From: an uncultured Phascolarctobacterium sp.
GTDB lineage: Bacteria; Bacillota; Negativicutes; Acidaminococcales; Acidaminococcaceae
Direction of reading: 5' to 3'
Length of the DNA: 64,000 nucleotides
NCBI GenBank assembly: GCA_905207485.1
Contig: CAJLLL010000002.1
Coordinates: forward strand, 1-64,000
Below the pieces are notes generated by a model. That model ran no database searches. It was not told the DNA's origin and saw nothing but the letters and a program-made list of their open reading frames with translations. Of the stretch, positions 43,758 to 51,752 are shown in pieces. Every line of letters begins with the position of its first letter. The stretch's first letter is position 1. Made by a program: the position numbers and the translations under genes.

Positions 43758-43786
43758 ATTATACCAAAAAATGAAGCTATAAGCAA
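43758..43786 (-). promoter_or_regulatory. Promoter of the small coiled-coil gene
   Basis: TTGCTT, a 17-base spacer and TATAAT preceded by TGG (extended -10) are seen on the minus strand, about 35 bases from the start codon. Confidence 0.75.
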
Positions 43787-43913
43787 AGTTTTATTTTGCA
43801 TGTTGCCTGTAAAAATTTAACAAAATTTCACAATTAGGCACTAAATTTACATGCTGTACTGATAAAATTTCAGCGGCATTTCATTAATATATGAACACAG
43901 TAATTAAACATAC

Positions 43914-43941
43914 AAAAAACGGACGGCATAAGCCGTCCGTT
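43914..43941 (-). terminator. ompM terminator
   Basis: CGGACGGC and GCCGTCCG form a perfect stem on the minus strand with a four-base loop, followed by TTTTTT. Confidence 0.92.
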
Positions 43942-43976
43942 TGTAGCCTTTAATATTAAACTTATTAAAGTTAGGA

Positions 43977-45245
43977 TTAGAAAGTGAAGTACAGTTCGGA
44001 GAAGATGGTTTCTGCGTCTTTGCCGTTTTCTTTGCCTTCAAAGTCATAGTAGTTAACTACTGCAACGATGTTTTTAGCAACTGCCCAGCTTGCGCCTACA
44101 TTCCAGCCCTTGTAACCTTCGTCAAAAATACTACCAGCTTTATACTGACCATTTTCATCATAAGTTCTACCAACGAAACCATCAGTAGTCGGGCTGAGGT
44201 AAGCATTAGCAGACTGGTCAAAATAACCTACGTGCAGGCCATAGGAACCCGGTTCGTCAGCTTTAGCGCCTTTCCAGGAAACATCTGCCCACCAGCCGTC
44301 TTTATCGGTGTCATAGTAATCTTCATTGCCGCGCATATATTCAGCAGCCAGTACAAAATCAGGAGCGAAGTTATAGTTGAAACCTACGTTCCAAATTTCT
44401 TTATCCATATTGTCAGTATTAGCAACAGGTCTATTTTCTACAGTTGCATGACCGGAAGCATCAGTTTCGAGGTAAGCAGCATAAGCGTTTACTGCACCCA
44501 TGTCAGCTTCAACACCTACAACATAGAGACGGTCTTCGGAATCAAACAGATAATCAACGTTGTCATCCTGGTGGCTTGCACCTTTAGCAGCCAAGCCAAA
44601 TACTTTTACTTTATCGCCATAGGAAACTTTAACGCCATCGAGATAGGAATCAAGTACGTTACCGGTGAAGAGAACTTCATTCCAACGGCCAGCCTGTACA
44701 TCTAAGCCGCCAAGACGGCCATTCAGATATGCACGGTTAAGAACTACATCTTCATCGCCTTCTTCATTGCTGAAGTCCTGAGTGTTCTGGAACATGCCGG
44801 TGTAAGTCCAGTCTTCGTTAACTTCGCCAGTTACCCACAAACGGGTACGGAGAGCAGCGTTATCGCCATCAACATCGCCGCTAAGATCTTTGTAGGAAGC
44901 ACGGATCTGACCGGTGATTTTTACGTTGTCGGATTTTTTCTCAAGGTTAGCAACGCGAACGCCAAGGCTGTCAAGTTCGTCAGCAAATTCTGCTGCCAGT
45001 TTGTCTACGTTAGCGCCTTTAGCCATAGCTTTAGCAACAATCTGAGCCATTTCGTAACGGGTCATCAGTTTGTCACCGCCGTAGGTGCCGTCGGGATAAC
45101 CGTCAACAACGCCTGCTGCAGCCAGTTTGTTTACAGCATCATAAGCCCAATGACCAGCCGGTACATCGGAGAAGGGGTTTGCGGCATAAGCGCTTGCAGT
45201 TACGCCAAGAGCCATTGCCATTGCGAGAACTAAAGATTTTTTCAT
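43977..45245 (-). CDS. ompM: OmpM-like porin with S-layer homology domain
   Basis: This 422-residue protein has a signal peptide (about residues 1-21), one SLH domain (about 23-80; FSDVPAGHWAYDAVNKLA, DGYPDGTYGGDKLMTRYEMA), a short coiled coil (about 85-105) and a C-terminal porin barrel of alternating strands ending ELYFTF. In Negativicutes such proteins tether the outer membrane to modified peptidoglycan through the SLH domain and are usually abundant. A strong promoter, long leader and perfect terminator fit high expression. Confidence 0.92.
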   Translation of the reverse strand: MKKSLVLAMAMALGVTASAYAANPFSDVPAGHWAYDAVNKLAAAGVVDGYPDGTYGGDKLMTRYEMAQIVAKAMAKGANVDKLAAEFADELDSLGVRVANLEKKSDNVKITGQIRASYKDLSGDVDGDNAALRTRLWVTGEVNEDWTYTGMFQNTQDFSNEEGDEDVVLNRAYLNGRLGGLDVQAGRWNEVLFTGNVLDSYLDGVKVSYGDKVKVFGLAAKGASHQDDNVDYLFDSEDRLYVVGVEADMGAVNAYAAYLETDASGHATVENRPVANTDNMDKEIWNVGFNYNFAPDFVLAAEYMRGNEDYYDTDKDGWWADVSWKGAKADEPGSYGLHVGYFDQSANAYLSPTTDGFVGRTYDENGQYKAGSIFDEGYKGWNVGASWAVAKNIVAVVNYYDFEGKENGKDAETIFSELYFTF

Positions 45246-45320
45246 TTTTCATTCCTCCAGGGAAAGTAAATTTTTATCCTTAGCCGAAACCTTTTGTTCA
45301 AAACTTCCCTTACTGGTCTT

Positions 45321-45338
45321 TTATGCGCGAGTTGCCAT
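45321..45338 (-). other. Five-codon leader ORF in the ompM 5' untranslated region
   Basis: The predicted ompM leader contains ATG GCA ACT CGC GCA TAA with AGAGGA just upstream. It could be a regulatory leader peptide or chance. Confidence 0.25.
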
Positions 45339-45402
45339 GTTTCCTCTGCAACCAAACCAATGCAGTCCGTCTTTTGCAAACTGTTCTTTTAAGGATGTGT
45401 AC

Positions 45403-45431
45403 ACTTTACCACAATTTCACAATGCCGTCAA
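45403..45431 (-). promoter_or_regulatory. ompM promoter
   Basis: TTGACG, a 17-base spacer and TAAAGT lie on the minus strand. The predicted start near 45396 gives a leader of about 150 bases. Confidence 0.7.
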
Positions 45432-45480
45432 TATTATTTTACAATTTTTTGTGAATTTTTATGAATTTTGAGTACATATA

Positions 45481-45512
45481 AAAACAGACAGCGCTTAAAA
45501 CGCTGCCTGTTT
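45481..45512 (-). terminator. ppaC terminator
   Basis: AAACAGGCAGCG and CGCTGTCTGTTT pair on the minus strand with a short loop and run into TTTTT. Confidence 0.87.
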
Positions 45513-45531
45513 GTTAAAAACTTTACATTAT

Positions 45532-46860
45532 TTATTTACTGAAAGCATCCGTCAAAGGCGGTACAATTTGTTTTTTGCGGGAAAGTACGCCCGGCAGATA
45601 ATAATGGCCAACGCCTTCCGGTTTGCCGAAAGCTTCGGTAACTTTTGCCTGGTTAACGCCTGCAACCAAAAGGTCGGTAGCTTCGGAAAGAATATCCGTT
45701 ACCATCAGGAAAGAAAGATCAAATCCTTCTGCTTCACGCATAGTTTCCAGTGCCGTTAAAAGTTCCGGCATTTTATCCAGCCCCTGCTGACGGCCTAAAA
45801 TGTTAATCTGCGCTACGCTTGCTTTGGTTTCGCCAAAGTCGAACTCTTTCAGGTCGGTGCGTACCAGTTCGTCTGCACTTAAACGCGCAATTACAGAACC
45901 CTGTTTCAGTTCTTCCATGGCATAGGCTTCCAAATCTTCAAGTCCTGCAAGTTTTTGCAGTTTGGCAGCTGCATCTTTGTCCTGCTGGGTAGTAGTCGGG
46001 CTGCGGAAATACAGGGTATCGGAAATAATTGCCGATAAAAGCAGTCCCGCAATTTCACGCGGCAGTTCTACTTTATAGGTTTCCGCCATATTGGTAACGA
46101 TGGTTGCAGTGCAGCCTACTGGTTCTTCGCGGATATAGATAGGAGCCGCAGTATGCAGGCCGCCCATGCGGTGATGGTCAATTACTTCAATGATTTCCGC
46201 TTCTTCGCTGCCTTCAACAGCCTGTGCGCGTTCGTTGTGGTCAACAAGGATAAGCTGGGTTTTATCCGGTTTCAGCAGGCGAACCTTGTCAATCATACCA
46301 ATGTAGCGGCCGCCTTCAACAACCGGATAGGAGCGGAAGTTGGTATCGAGCATTGCATTTTTAACGTCATCCAGAAGTTCGTTGTTGTTAAAGGAAACAA
46401 CGCTGGTGGTCATCAAATCTTTAACCGGTGCATCCAAAAGCTGGCTGTAATCAACGGCGCCGGTTTCGTTTTCCTGTGCGCAAAGTTCTTTATAGAAGCA
46501 TTTGGCAAGGTCGGTTACGGTAACAACGCCTTCAATGTTTTCCGGCGTGCCAACAGGCATGCAACGTACGCCGTAATCGGTAAACAAATGGCTTACCTCG
46601 CGCAGTTTGGTTTCTGCGTTCAGCATCGGCACGGCAATAAGTTCAATATCTTTCAGGCGGGGATACATATCTTCAAGCAAAACAGGTTCTTCCACGCCAA
46701 AATAATTTAAAACATACTGGGTTTCGGGGTTCAGCGCACCTGCGCGGGCTGCCACGGCGTTAACGCCAAGCTGCCTTTTAAGCCACGCATAAGCAACTGC
46801 GGAGCAGATAGAATCTGTATCCGGGTTGCGGTGGCCGATAACATATACTGGTTTATCCAC
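45532..46860 (-). CDS. ppaC: Manganese-dependent inorganic pyrophosphatase with CBS domains
   Basis: This 442-residue family II pyrophosphatase has the DHH catalytic motif set (IGHRNPDTDSICSA at the N-terminus, LILVDHNER, VIDHHRMGG) and a C-terminal DHHA2 domain. Two CBS domains (about residues 75-215) are inserted in the catalytic part, giving nucleotide control, but the DRTGG domain found in longer relatives is absent. The GTG start at 46860 follows AAGGAAG by eight bases. A frame extending 47 residues upstream has a non-conserved N-terminus. Confidence 0.92.
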   Translation of the reverse strand: MDKPVYVIGHRNPDTDSICSAVAYAWLKRQLGVNAVAARAGALNPETQYVLNYFGVEEPVLLEDMYPRLKDIELIAVPMLNAETKLREVSHLFTDYGVRCMPVGTPENIEGVVTVTDLAKCFYKELCAQENETGAVDYSQLLDAPVKDLMTTSVVSFNNNELLDDVKNAMLDTNFRSYPVVEGGRYIGMIDKVRLLKPDKTQLILVDHNERAQAVEGSEEAEIIEVIDHHRMGGLHTAAPIYIREEPVGCTATIVTNMAETYKVELPREIAGLLLSAIISDTLYFRSPTTTQQDKDAAAKLQKLAGLEDLEAYAMEELKQGSVIARLSADELVRTDLKEFDFGETKASVAQINILGRQQGLDKMPELLTALETMREAEGFDLSFLMVTDILSEATDLLVAGVNQAKVTEAFGKPEGVGHYYLPGVLSRKKQIVPPLTDAFSK

Positions 46861-46920
46861 GTTCAGCACTTCCTTTTTACAGGCAGCCGGGCTGCCGTTC
46901 TTAATTTTTCGGTATCTTTT

Positions 46921-46950
46921 ATTATACCACGCTTTGCCCTGCCCTGTCAC
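46921..46950 (-). promoter_or_regulatory. ppaC promoter
   Basis: A TGGTATAAT extended -10 is preceded by GTGACA at 18 bases on the minus strand. The leader also carries a GGCAGCC/GGCTGCC hairpin at 46882-46896. Confidence 0.65.
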
Positions 46951-47032
46951 CGCTTTTTGCCTGCCAGCGGCAAACAAAACCTTTTTGCGGGCAATAAACA
47001 CAAAATATTAATACGGTTCTATAAAAGTAAAT

Positions 47033-47662
47033 TTATTTAGCCCTTTTGCCATCCATAGTTGCAAGTAACTCAGCCGGATTAATATTATGGTATGCCAAAA
47101 GCACAAGGCAGTGATACCACAAACTGCCCATTTCATCAAGCACGGCTGTTTTGCTGCCGTTTTTGGAAGCTATAACCGTACTGGTTGTTTCTTCGCCAAG
47201 TTTGCTTAAAATTTTATCCTGCCCGGACATAAACAAATAATGCGTGTAGGATTTTTCGCCGCCGTGTGCACGCTTATAGCAAATTATGCGGTACAATTCC
47301 GCCAGCACGCCATGTATGCCTTCCGGCTCCGGTACAGGCAGGTTGCCGCCGGCGCATTTCCATACCGGTTTTGTAAACACGCAAAGCCCCTGAGTTTTGG
47401 GCATGGCTTTTATAAGCAGCACGGTTCCGTTTTTATCACTGCTTATTTCCGCAACATCAAAATTTGCGCCATCGTCAGCAGCATTGTAAATTTTTTGCGT
47501 TTCTGCATCATACAGCCACAAATTTCCGGTTTCGGCAGTTTTGGCAAGCGCAGCGCCGTTTATTTTTACCAGCGCCAGCACTTCACCGCTGCCTGCATCC
47601 TGCACAACAGCATTAATAAAACCATGTGCGTTAAACTTTAAAGCTGTAAAATCAATTTTCAT
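47033..47662 (-). CDS. Degenerate HisIE-like protein (phosphoribosyl-AMP cyclohydrolase / phosphoribosyl-ATP pyrophosphatase fold)
   Basis: This 209-residue protein has the HisIE layout. Residues 1-105 align with HisI (VQDAGSGEVLALVKINGAAL), but the Asp-rich metal motif and the CHTG motif are largely lost (here SSDKNGT and LCVFT). Residues 115-205 resemble HisE (SYTHYLF, KILSKLGEE, EMGSLWYHCLVLLAY), with the GEE and final Tyr-His kept but the Asp of 'ADLLYH' replaced. The first activity is probably gone, and the second may survive or have changed. It overlaps the upstream YerC/HisR-type regulator gene by 11 bases, and no other his gene is present. Confidence 0.72.
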   Translation of the reverse strand: MKIDFTALKFNAHGFINAVVQDAGSGEVLALVKINGAALAKTAETGNLWLYDAETQKIYNAADDGANFDVAEISSDKNGTVLLIKAMPKTQGLCVFTKPVWKCAGGNLPVPEPEGIHGVLAELYRIICYKRAHGGEKSYTHYLFMSGQDKILSKLGEETTSTVIASKNGSKTAVLDEMGSLWYHCLVLLAYHNINPAELLATMDGKRAK

Positions 47663-47957
47663 TTTTTTCGCCTTCTCTTAAAACGGGCATTACGGAATTA
47701 TACCCGTCGGCGCCGTAAATCAGGCAGCGCTTTACGCGCGATATGGTCGCCGTGCTGGCGCCGGTTTTTTCTACAATCTCTTCATAGATGCAGCCTGCGT
47801 CAAGCATGCGCGCTACTTCAAGCCGCTGTGCCATTGCTTTCAGTTCGGCTATTGTGCAAATATCTTCAAAAAAATCAGAACACTGCTGTTCATCTTTCAA
47901 ACTTAAAACAGCCTTAAACAACTGTGCGGTTAATTTATCCCTGGTCTTTGCCGACAT
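47652..47957 (-). CDS. YerC/YecD (TrpR-like) family regulator, HisR-type
   Basis: This 101-residue helical DNA-binding protein shows the YerC/TrpR-superfamily pattern (TIAELKAMAQRLEVARML, then IVEKTGASTATISRVKRCL as helix-turn-helix). Members of this family have been linked to control of histidine biosynthesis in Firmicutes, which fits the HisIE-like gene it overlaps. AAGGAGG lies seven bases before ATG. An interrupted palindrome (47990-48018) upstream could be its operator but is weak. Confidence 0.82.
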   Translation of the reverse strand: MSAKTRDKLTAQLFKAVLSLKDEQQCSDFFEDICTIAELKAMAQRLEVARMLDAGCIYEEIVEKTGASTATISRVKRCLIYGADGYNSVMPVLREGEKNEN

Positions 47958-48076
47958 GGCTGTCCTCCTTGTTAAAACCCGTTATAATTTTAGTTTGGAT
48001 TTTTATATCCTTTCTAACTTTAATACTTTATTTTGCAAAAAGTCAAGTATTTTTACGCCTTTTTCAAAAAATTTTA

Positions 48077-48105
48077 TTGACATATTTGTAAACACCGTGT
48101 ATGAT
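48077..48105 (+). promoter_or_regulatory. metNIQ promoter
   Basis: TTGACA and TATGAT are separated by 17 bases, about 25 bases ahead of the riboswitch. Confidence 0.87.
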
Positions 48106-48129
48106 TGATACATCAACTTCATACAAACA

Positions 48130-48225
48130 TTCATCAAGAGTAGCCGAGGGACTGGCCCTATGACGCTACGGCAACCATCCATCGTGAAACGGTGCCAAAT
48201 CCAACGGAGCATTCCGGCAGATGAA
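48130..48225 (+). ncRNA. SAM-I (S-box) riboswitch
   Basis: The region shows the S-box core: P1 arms TTCATC/GATGAA, AAGAG after the 5' arm, GAGGGACTGGCCC with CTATGACGC, CGGCAACC, and GTGCCAAATCC. Binding of S-adenosylmethionine should favour the terminator just downstream, turning off methionine import when SAM is plentiful. Confidence 0.95.
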
Positions 48226-48245
48226 AGAGGTAATTAAGACTTATG

Positions 48246-48273
48246 CCCTTCACCTGTACGTGAAGGGTTTTTT
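48246..48273 (+). terminator. Riboswitch-controlled terminator before metN
   Basis: CCCTTCAC and GTGAAGGG pair around a six-base loop and are followed by six T residues, 36 bases before the metN start. Confidence 0.92.
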
Positions 48274-48308
48274 AATACCTTCAACTGATGAAAGAAAGAG
48301 GAACATTT

Positions 48309-49346
48309 ATGATTGAATTACGCAATGTAGAAAAAACTTACCACACATCCTCGGGCGATATTCCTGCCTTAAAATCCACCAGCCTGACGATTGAGCAGGG
48401 TGAAATTTTCGGCATCATCGGGTTATCCGGCGCCGGCAAATCCACTTTAATCCGCTGCATTAACATGCTGGAAGAACCTACCGCCGGGCAGGTTTTTGTA
48501 GACGGTGAAGAACTTACCGCCATGACGGAAGCGCAGCTCCGCAAGGCACGCCAAAACATTGGCATGATTTTTCAGCACTTTAACCTGCTTGCCAGCCGCA
48601 CCGTTTACGGCAATATTGCCTTCCCGCTGGAAATTCAGGGACTGCCCAAAGACGAAATTAAAAAGCGCGTAGAGCCGCTGCTTGATTTGGTACAGCTTAA
48701 AGAACGCGCCGACCATTATCCCAGCCAGCTTTCCGGCGGACAGAAACAGCGCGTAGGCATTGCCCGCGCCCTTGCCAGCAACCCTAAAGTGCTGCTGTGC
48801 GACGAAGCAACCAGCGCGCTTGACCCGCAGACCACAAAATCCATCTTAAACCTTCTGCGCGATATTAACAAACGTTTAAACCTTACCATAGTAATGATTA
48901 CGCACCAGATGGAAGTTGTAAAAGAAATTTGCGACCGCGTTGCCGTAATAGAAAACGGCTCTATTATTGAAGAAGGCAAAATGGTTGATGTATTTACCAA
49001 CCCGCAGAATCCTACCACTAAAGATTTTGTTAAAAGCGTTATCAAAAACGACCTGCCGGCAGCTTATAAAAACATTCCGCTCAGCAGGGAATATGTTGAC
49101 GGCTCCAGCCTTGTTGTCCGCCTTTCCTTCTTTGGCGGCAATGCCGATAAACCTATTGTATCCCGCATGATTAAGCACTTCGATGTCGATGCCAATATTA
49201 TTTCCGGCAATACCGACCAGCTGAAAGACCGCATTTACGGCAACCTTTTAATAGTAATCGAAGGTTCTAAATCCGCTTTGGATGAATCACTGGCTTTTCT
49301 TAACAGCCAGAACCTTACAGTGGAGGTAATTGGATATGTCAAATGA
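48309..49346 (+). CDS. metN: Methionine ABC transporter ATP-binding protein MetN
   Basis: This 345-residue ATPase has Walker A GLSGAGKSTL, signature LSGGQKQRVGIARA and Walker B VLLCDEATSALDP, plus a C-terminal NIL domain (about residues 265-345) that senses methionine. ATG at 48309 follows AGAGGA. An earlier in-frame start would overlap the leader. It overlaps metI and lies under the SAM riboswitch. Confidence 0.96.
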   Translation: MIELRNVEKTYHTSSGDIPALKSTSLTIEQGEIFGIIGLSGAGKSTLIRCINMLEEPTAGQVFVDGEELTAMTEAQLRKARQNIGMIFQHFNLLASRTVYGNIAFPLEIQGLPKDEIKKRVEPLLDLVQLKERADHYPSQLSGGQKQRVGIARALASNPKVLLCDEATSALDPQTTKSILNLLRDINKRLNLTIVMITHQMEVVKEICDRVAVIENGSIIEEGKMVDVFTNPQNPTTKDFVKSVIKNDLPAAYKNIPLSREYVDGSSLVVRLSFFGGNADKPIVSRMIKHFDVDANIISGNTDQLKDRIYGNLLIVIEGSKSALDESLAFLNSQNLTVEVIGYVK

Positions 49347-49995
49347 AATGATTGAACTTTTAATAAAATCCTTTTGGGAAACCGGCTACATGGTTGTTGC
49401 CTCTACTTTGCTGGCAAGCCTTATCGGCATACCGCTTGGCATTATTTTAACGGTTACGCGCAGCAACCATATTCTGCCTAATGCAGCCATCAACTCTGTT
49501 TTGGGCGTTATTGTAAACGCAACCCGTTCCACGCCGTTTATTATTTTAATGGTTGCCATTATTCCGCTGACTCGCGTACTGGTTGGCTCTTCCATCGGCA
49601 CCACGGCAGCCATTGTGCCGCTTACCATTTCCGCAGCGCCTTTCATTGCCCGCGTTATTGAATCTTCCCTTTTGGAAATTAACCCCGGCGTTATTGAAGC
49701 GGCGCAGAGCATGGGTGCAAGCCCGCTGCAAATTATTACCAAAGTATTGCTTCCGGAATCCTTACATTCCATCGTACTTGGCATTACGCTTGCCGTTATC
49801 GCGCTTATAGGCTATTCTGCCATGGCGGGCGTTTGGGGCGGCGGCGGTCTGGGCGACCTTGCCATCCGCTACGGCTACCAGCGTTTCCAGCCTGATGTAA
49901 TGATTGTTACCGTCGTTATTTTAATTTTGCTGGTGCAGGTTATCCAGTATCTGGGCGACACGCTCAGCAAAAAATTAAATAAAAATAAATTGTAA
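49336..49995 (+). CDS. metI: Methionine ABC transporter permease MetI
   Basis: This 219-residue permease has five or so membrane helices and the ABC coupling motif EAAQSMGASPLQIITKVLLP. ATG at 49336 is nine bases from GGAGG, and its frame overlaps the end of metN by 11 bases. A TTG two codons earlier is too close to the ribosome site. Confidence 0.95.
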   Translation: MSNEMIELLIKSFWETGYMVVASTLLASLIGIPLGIILTVTRSNHILPNAAINSVLGVIVNATRSTPFIILMVAIIPLTRVLVGSSIGTTAAIVPLTISAAPFIARVIESSLLEINPGVIEAAQSMGASPLQIITKVLLPESLHSIVLGITLAVIALIGYSAMAGVWGGGGLGDLAIRYGYQRFQPDVMIVTVVILILLVQVIQYLGDTLSKKLNKNKL

Positions 49996-50018
49996 TGTTT
50001 TGAATTGGAGGAGTAAAA

Positions 50019-50840
50019 ATGACCAAAGTGCAAAGAATTTTGGCCGCACTCGCCATTGGCACATTAGCCCTGGGCGTATTCGGCTGCGGCGGCGAAGAGA
50101 AAAAAGCAGACACCAGCGCGCCTGTTAAAATTGGCGTAACAGCAGGCCCGCACGCCGAACTGATGGATGAGGTAAAAAAACTTGCTGCCAGGGAAGGCCT
50201 AAATGTTGAAGTTGTGGAATTCAACGATTTTGTAACGCCCAACATTGCCTTGCAGGAAGGCGAAATTTTCGCCAACAGCATGCAGCATAAACCTTACCTT
50301 GATGCAACCTTGAAAAAAGAACCCGGCTTTGAACTTGTTGAAGCCTTTAAAACCGTAAACTTCCCGATGGCTGTTTACAGCGATAAAATTAAAAAAGGCG
50401 ACCCCATCCCCGACGGCGCTACCATAGGCATCCCCAATGACCCCTCCAACGGCGGCAGAGCGCTGCTGCTTTTGGCAGAAAAGAAAATGATTGAAGTAAA
50501 AGACATTAATGATGTTACAACTTCTGTTGCCGATATTACCGGCAACCCGCATAATTATAAATTTCTTGAGCTGGACGCAGCGACAATTCCCCGCAGCCTG
50601 CCGGATGTAACCATTGCCGTTATTAATGCCAACTATGCGCTGCCCGCCGGGCTTAACCCTTTAAAGGACAGCTTGATGGTTGAAGGGGCAGCCTCACCTT
50701 ATGTAAACATTTTTGTCACCAAAAAAGCCAATGCAGACGACCCGCGCATTAAACAACTGCAAAAACTTTACCAGTCTGACGAAATGGCTAAATTTATTGA
50801 TGAGCATTTTAAAGGCTCCGTTACCGTCGGCTGGAAATAA
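50019..50840 (+). CDS. metQ: Methionine-binding lipoprotein MetQ (NlpA family)
   Basis: This 273-residue lipoprotein has a lipobox GVFGC with Cys near residue 23, and the NlpA fold markers VKIGVTAGPHAELMD, PYLDATLK and PNDPSNGGRALLLL. It delivers methionine to MetNI. A terminator follows. Confidence 0.95.
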   Translation: MTKVQRILAALAIGTLALGVFGCGGEEKKADTSAPVKIGVTAGPHAELMDEVKKLAAREGLNVEVVEFNDFVTPNIALQEGEIFANSMQHKPYLDATLKKEPGFELVEAFKTVNFPMAVYSDKIKKGDPIPDGATIGIPNDPSNGGRALLLLAEKKMIEVKDINDVTTSVADITGNPHNYKFLELDAATIPRSLPDVTIAVINANYALPAGLNPLKDSLMVEGAASPYVNIFVTKKANADDPRIKQLQKLYQSDEMAKFIDEHFKGSVTVGWK

Positions 50841-50851
50841 CATTTAAACAC

Positions 50852-50875
50852 AAAGCGTCCGCAAGGGCGCTTTTT
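50852..50875 (+). terminator. Terminator after metQ
   Basis: AAAGCGTCC, a GCAA tetraloop and GGGCGCTTT precede a T-run (one G-T pair in the stem). Confidence 0.82.
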
Positions 50876-50890
50876 ATTTAAGGAGATTTT

Positions 50891-51718
50891 ATGAAACACT
50901 TTTTTAAAATTTTAATATTTTGCTTTATGCTTTTTTCCTGCTGCTTTGCAGCTTACGCCCAAAGCCCTGTTGATACAGGCAAAAGCACCAGCAGCCTGGA
51001 TGATATTTTTAAACGCCATGGCGTAAACGGCACCATTGTTATTTATGATGTGCAAAAAAACGGCTATTATCTGCACAATGCCAAACGTGCGGCGCAGCGT
51101 TTTTACCCTGCCAGCACTTTTAAAATTTTTAACAGCCTTATCGCGCTGAAAACCGGCACGGTTAAAAACGTTGATGAATACTTTTACAAGTACACCGGCG
51201 AACCTGTTTATCTTGAAAGCTGGAAAAACGATGCCAACCTGCGCTATGCCATCAAACGCTCGCAGGTGCCTGCCTATAAAGAACTGGCACGCCGCATCGG
51301 GCTGCCCGCAATGCAGGCTAACATCAATCTTTTACAGTACGGAAATATGGACATCGGTACAGGCATTGATACTTTCTGGCTTCAAGGGCCGTTAAAAATC
51401 AGCGCGCTGGAACAAGTACAGCTTCTGACAAAACTGGCGCAGAAAAAACTTCCCTTTTCTCAATCTGCCCAGGAGCAGGCAGCAGATATAACAATTTTAA
51501 AACAAACGCCGGACTATACGCTGCATGGCAAAACAGGCTGGGCAACCGATAATATTGAGGTGCCGGTGGGCTGGTTTGTAGGCTGGGCAGAAACCGAAGA
51601 TACAACCTGCGTTTTTGCATTGAACATGGATTTAGCCGATGCCAAAGATTTGCCTCTGCGTGAAAGCATTACCCTGGAGTGCCTTTCAACTTTAAAACTT
51701 CTGCCGGATGCTTTATAA
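50891..51718 (+). CDS. Class D (OXA-type) beta-lactamase
   Basis: This 275-residue exported protein has a signal peptide (about residues 1-23) and all class D motifs: STFK (Ser75, Lys78), SQV (124-126) in the SXV position, YGN (150-152), the WLQGPL segment, and KTG (214-216). The class hydrolyses beta-lactams through a carbamylated Lys. AAGGAG lies just before ATG. It follows the metQ terminator with no clear promoter of its own, so expression may depend on read-through. No mobile element flanks it, suggesting a resident gene. Spectrum cannot be read from sequence. Confidence 0.9.
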   Translation: MKHFFKILIFCFMLFSCCFAAYAQSPVDTGKSTSSLDDIFKRHGVNGTIVIYDVQKNGYYLHNAKRAAQRFYPASTFKIFNSLIALKTGTVKNVDEYFYKYTGEPVYLESWKNDANLRYAIKRSQVPAYKELARRIGLPAMQANINLLQYGNMDIGTGIDTFWLQGPLKISALEQVQLLTKLAQKKLPFSQSAQEQAADITILKQTPDYTLHGKTGWATDNIEVPVGWFVGWAETEDTTCVFALNMDLADAKDLPLRESITLECLSTLKLLPDAL

Positions 51719-51752
51719 TAAAATAAAGCAGTACAATGAAAGAAGGGATATT

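Noticed and set aside
47990..48018. HisR operator upstream of the YerC-type gene
   Set aside because: Only an interrupted, uneven palindrome (AGTT-GGAT ... ATCC-AACT) is seen, and no clear promoter aligns with it, so I do not list it as a site.
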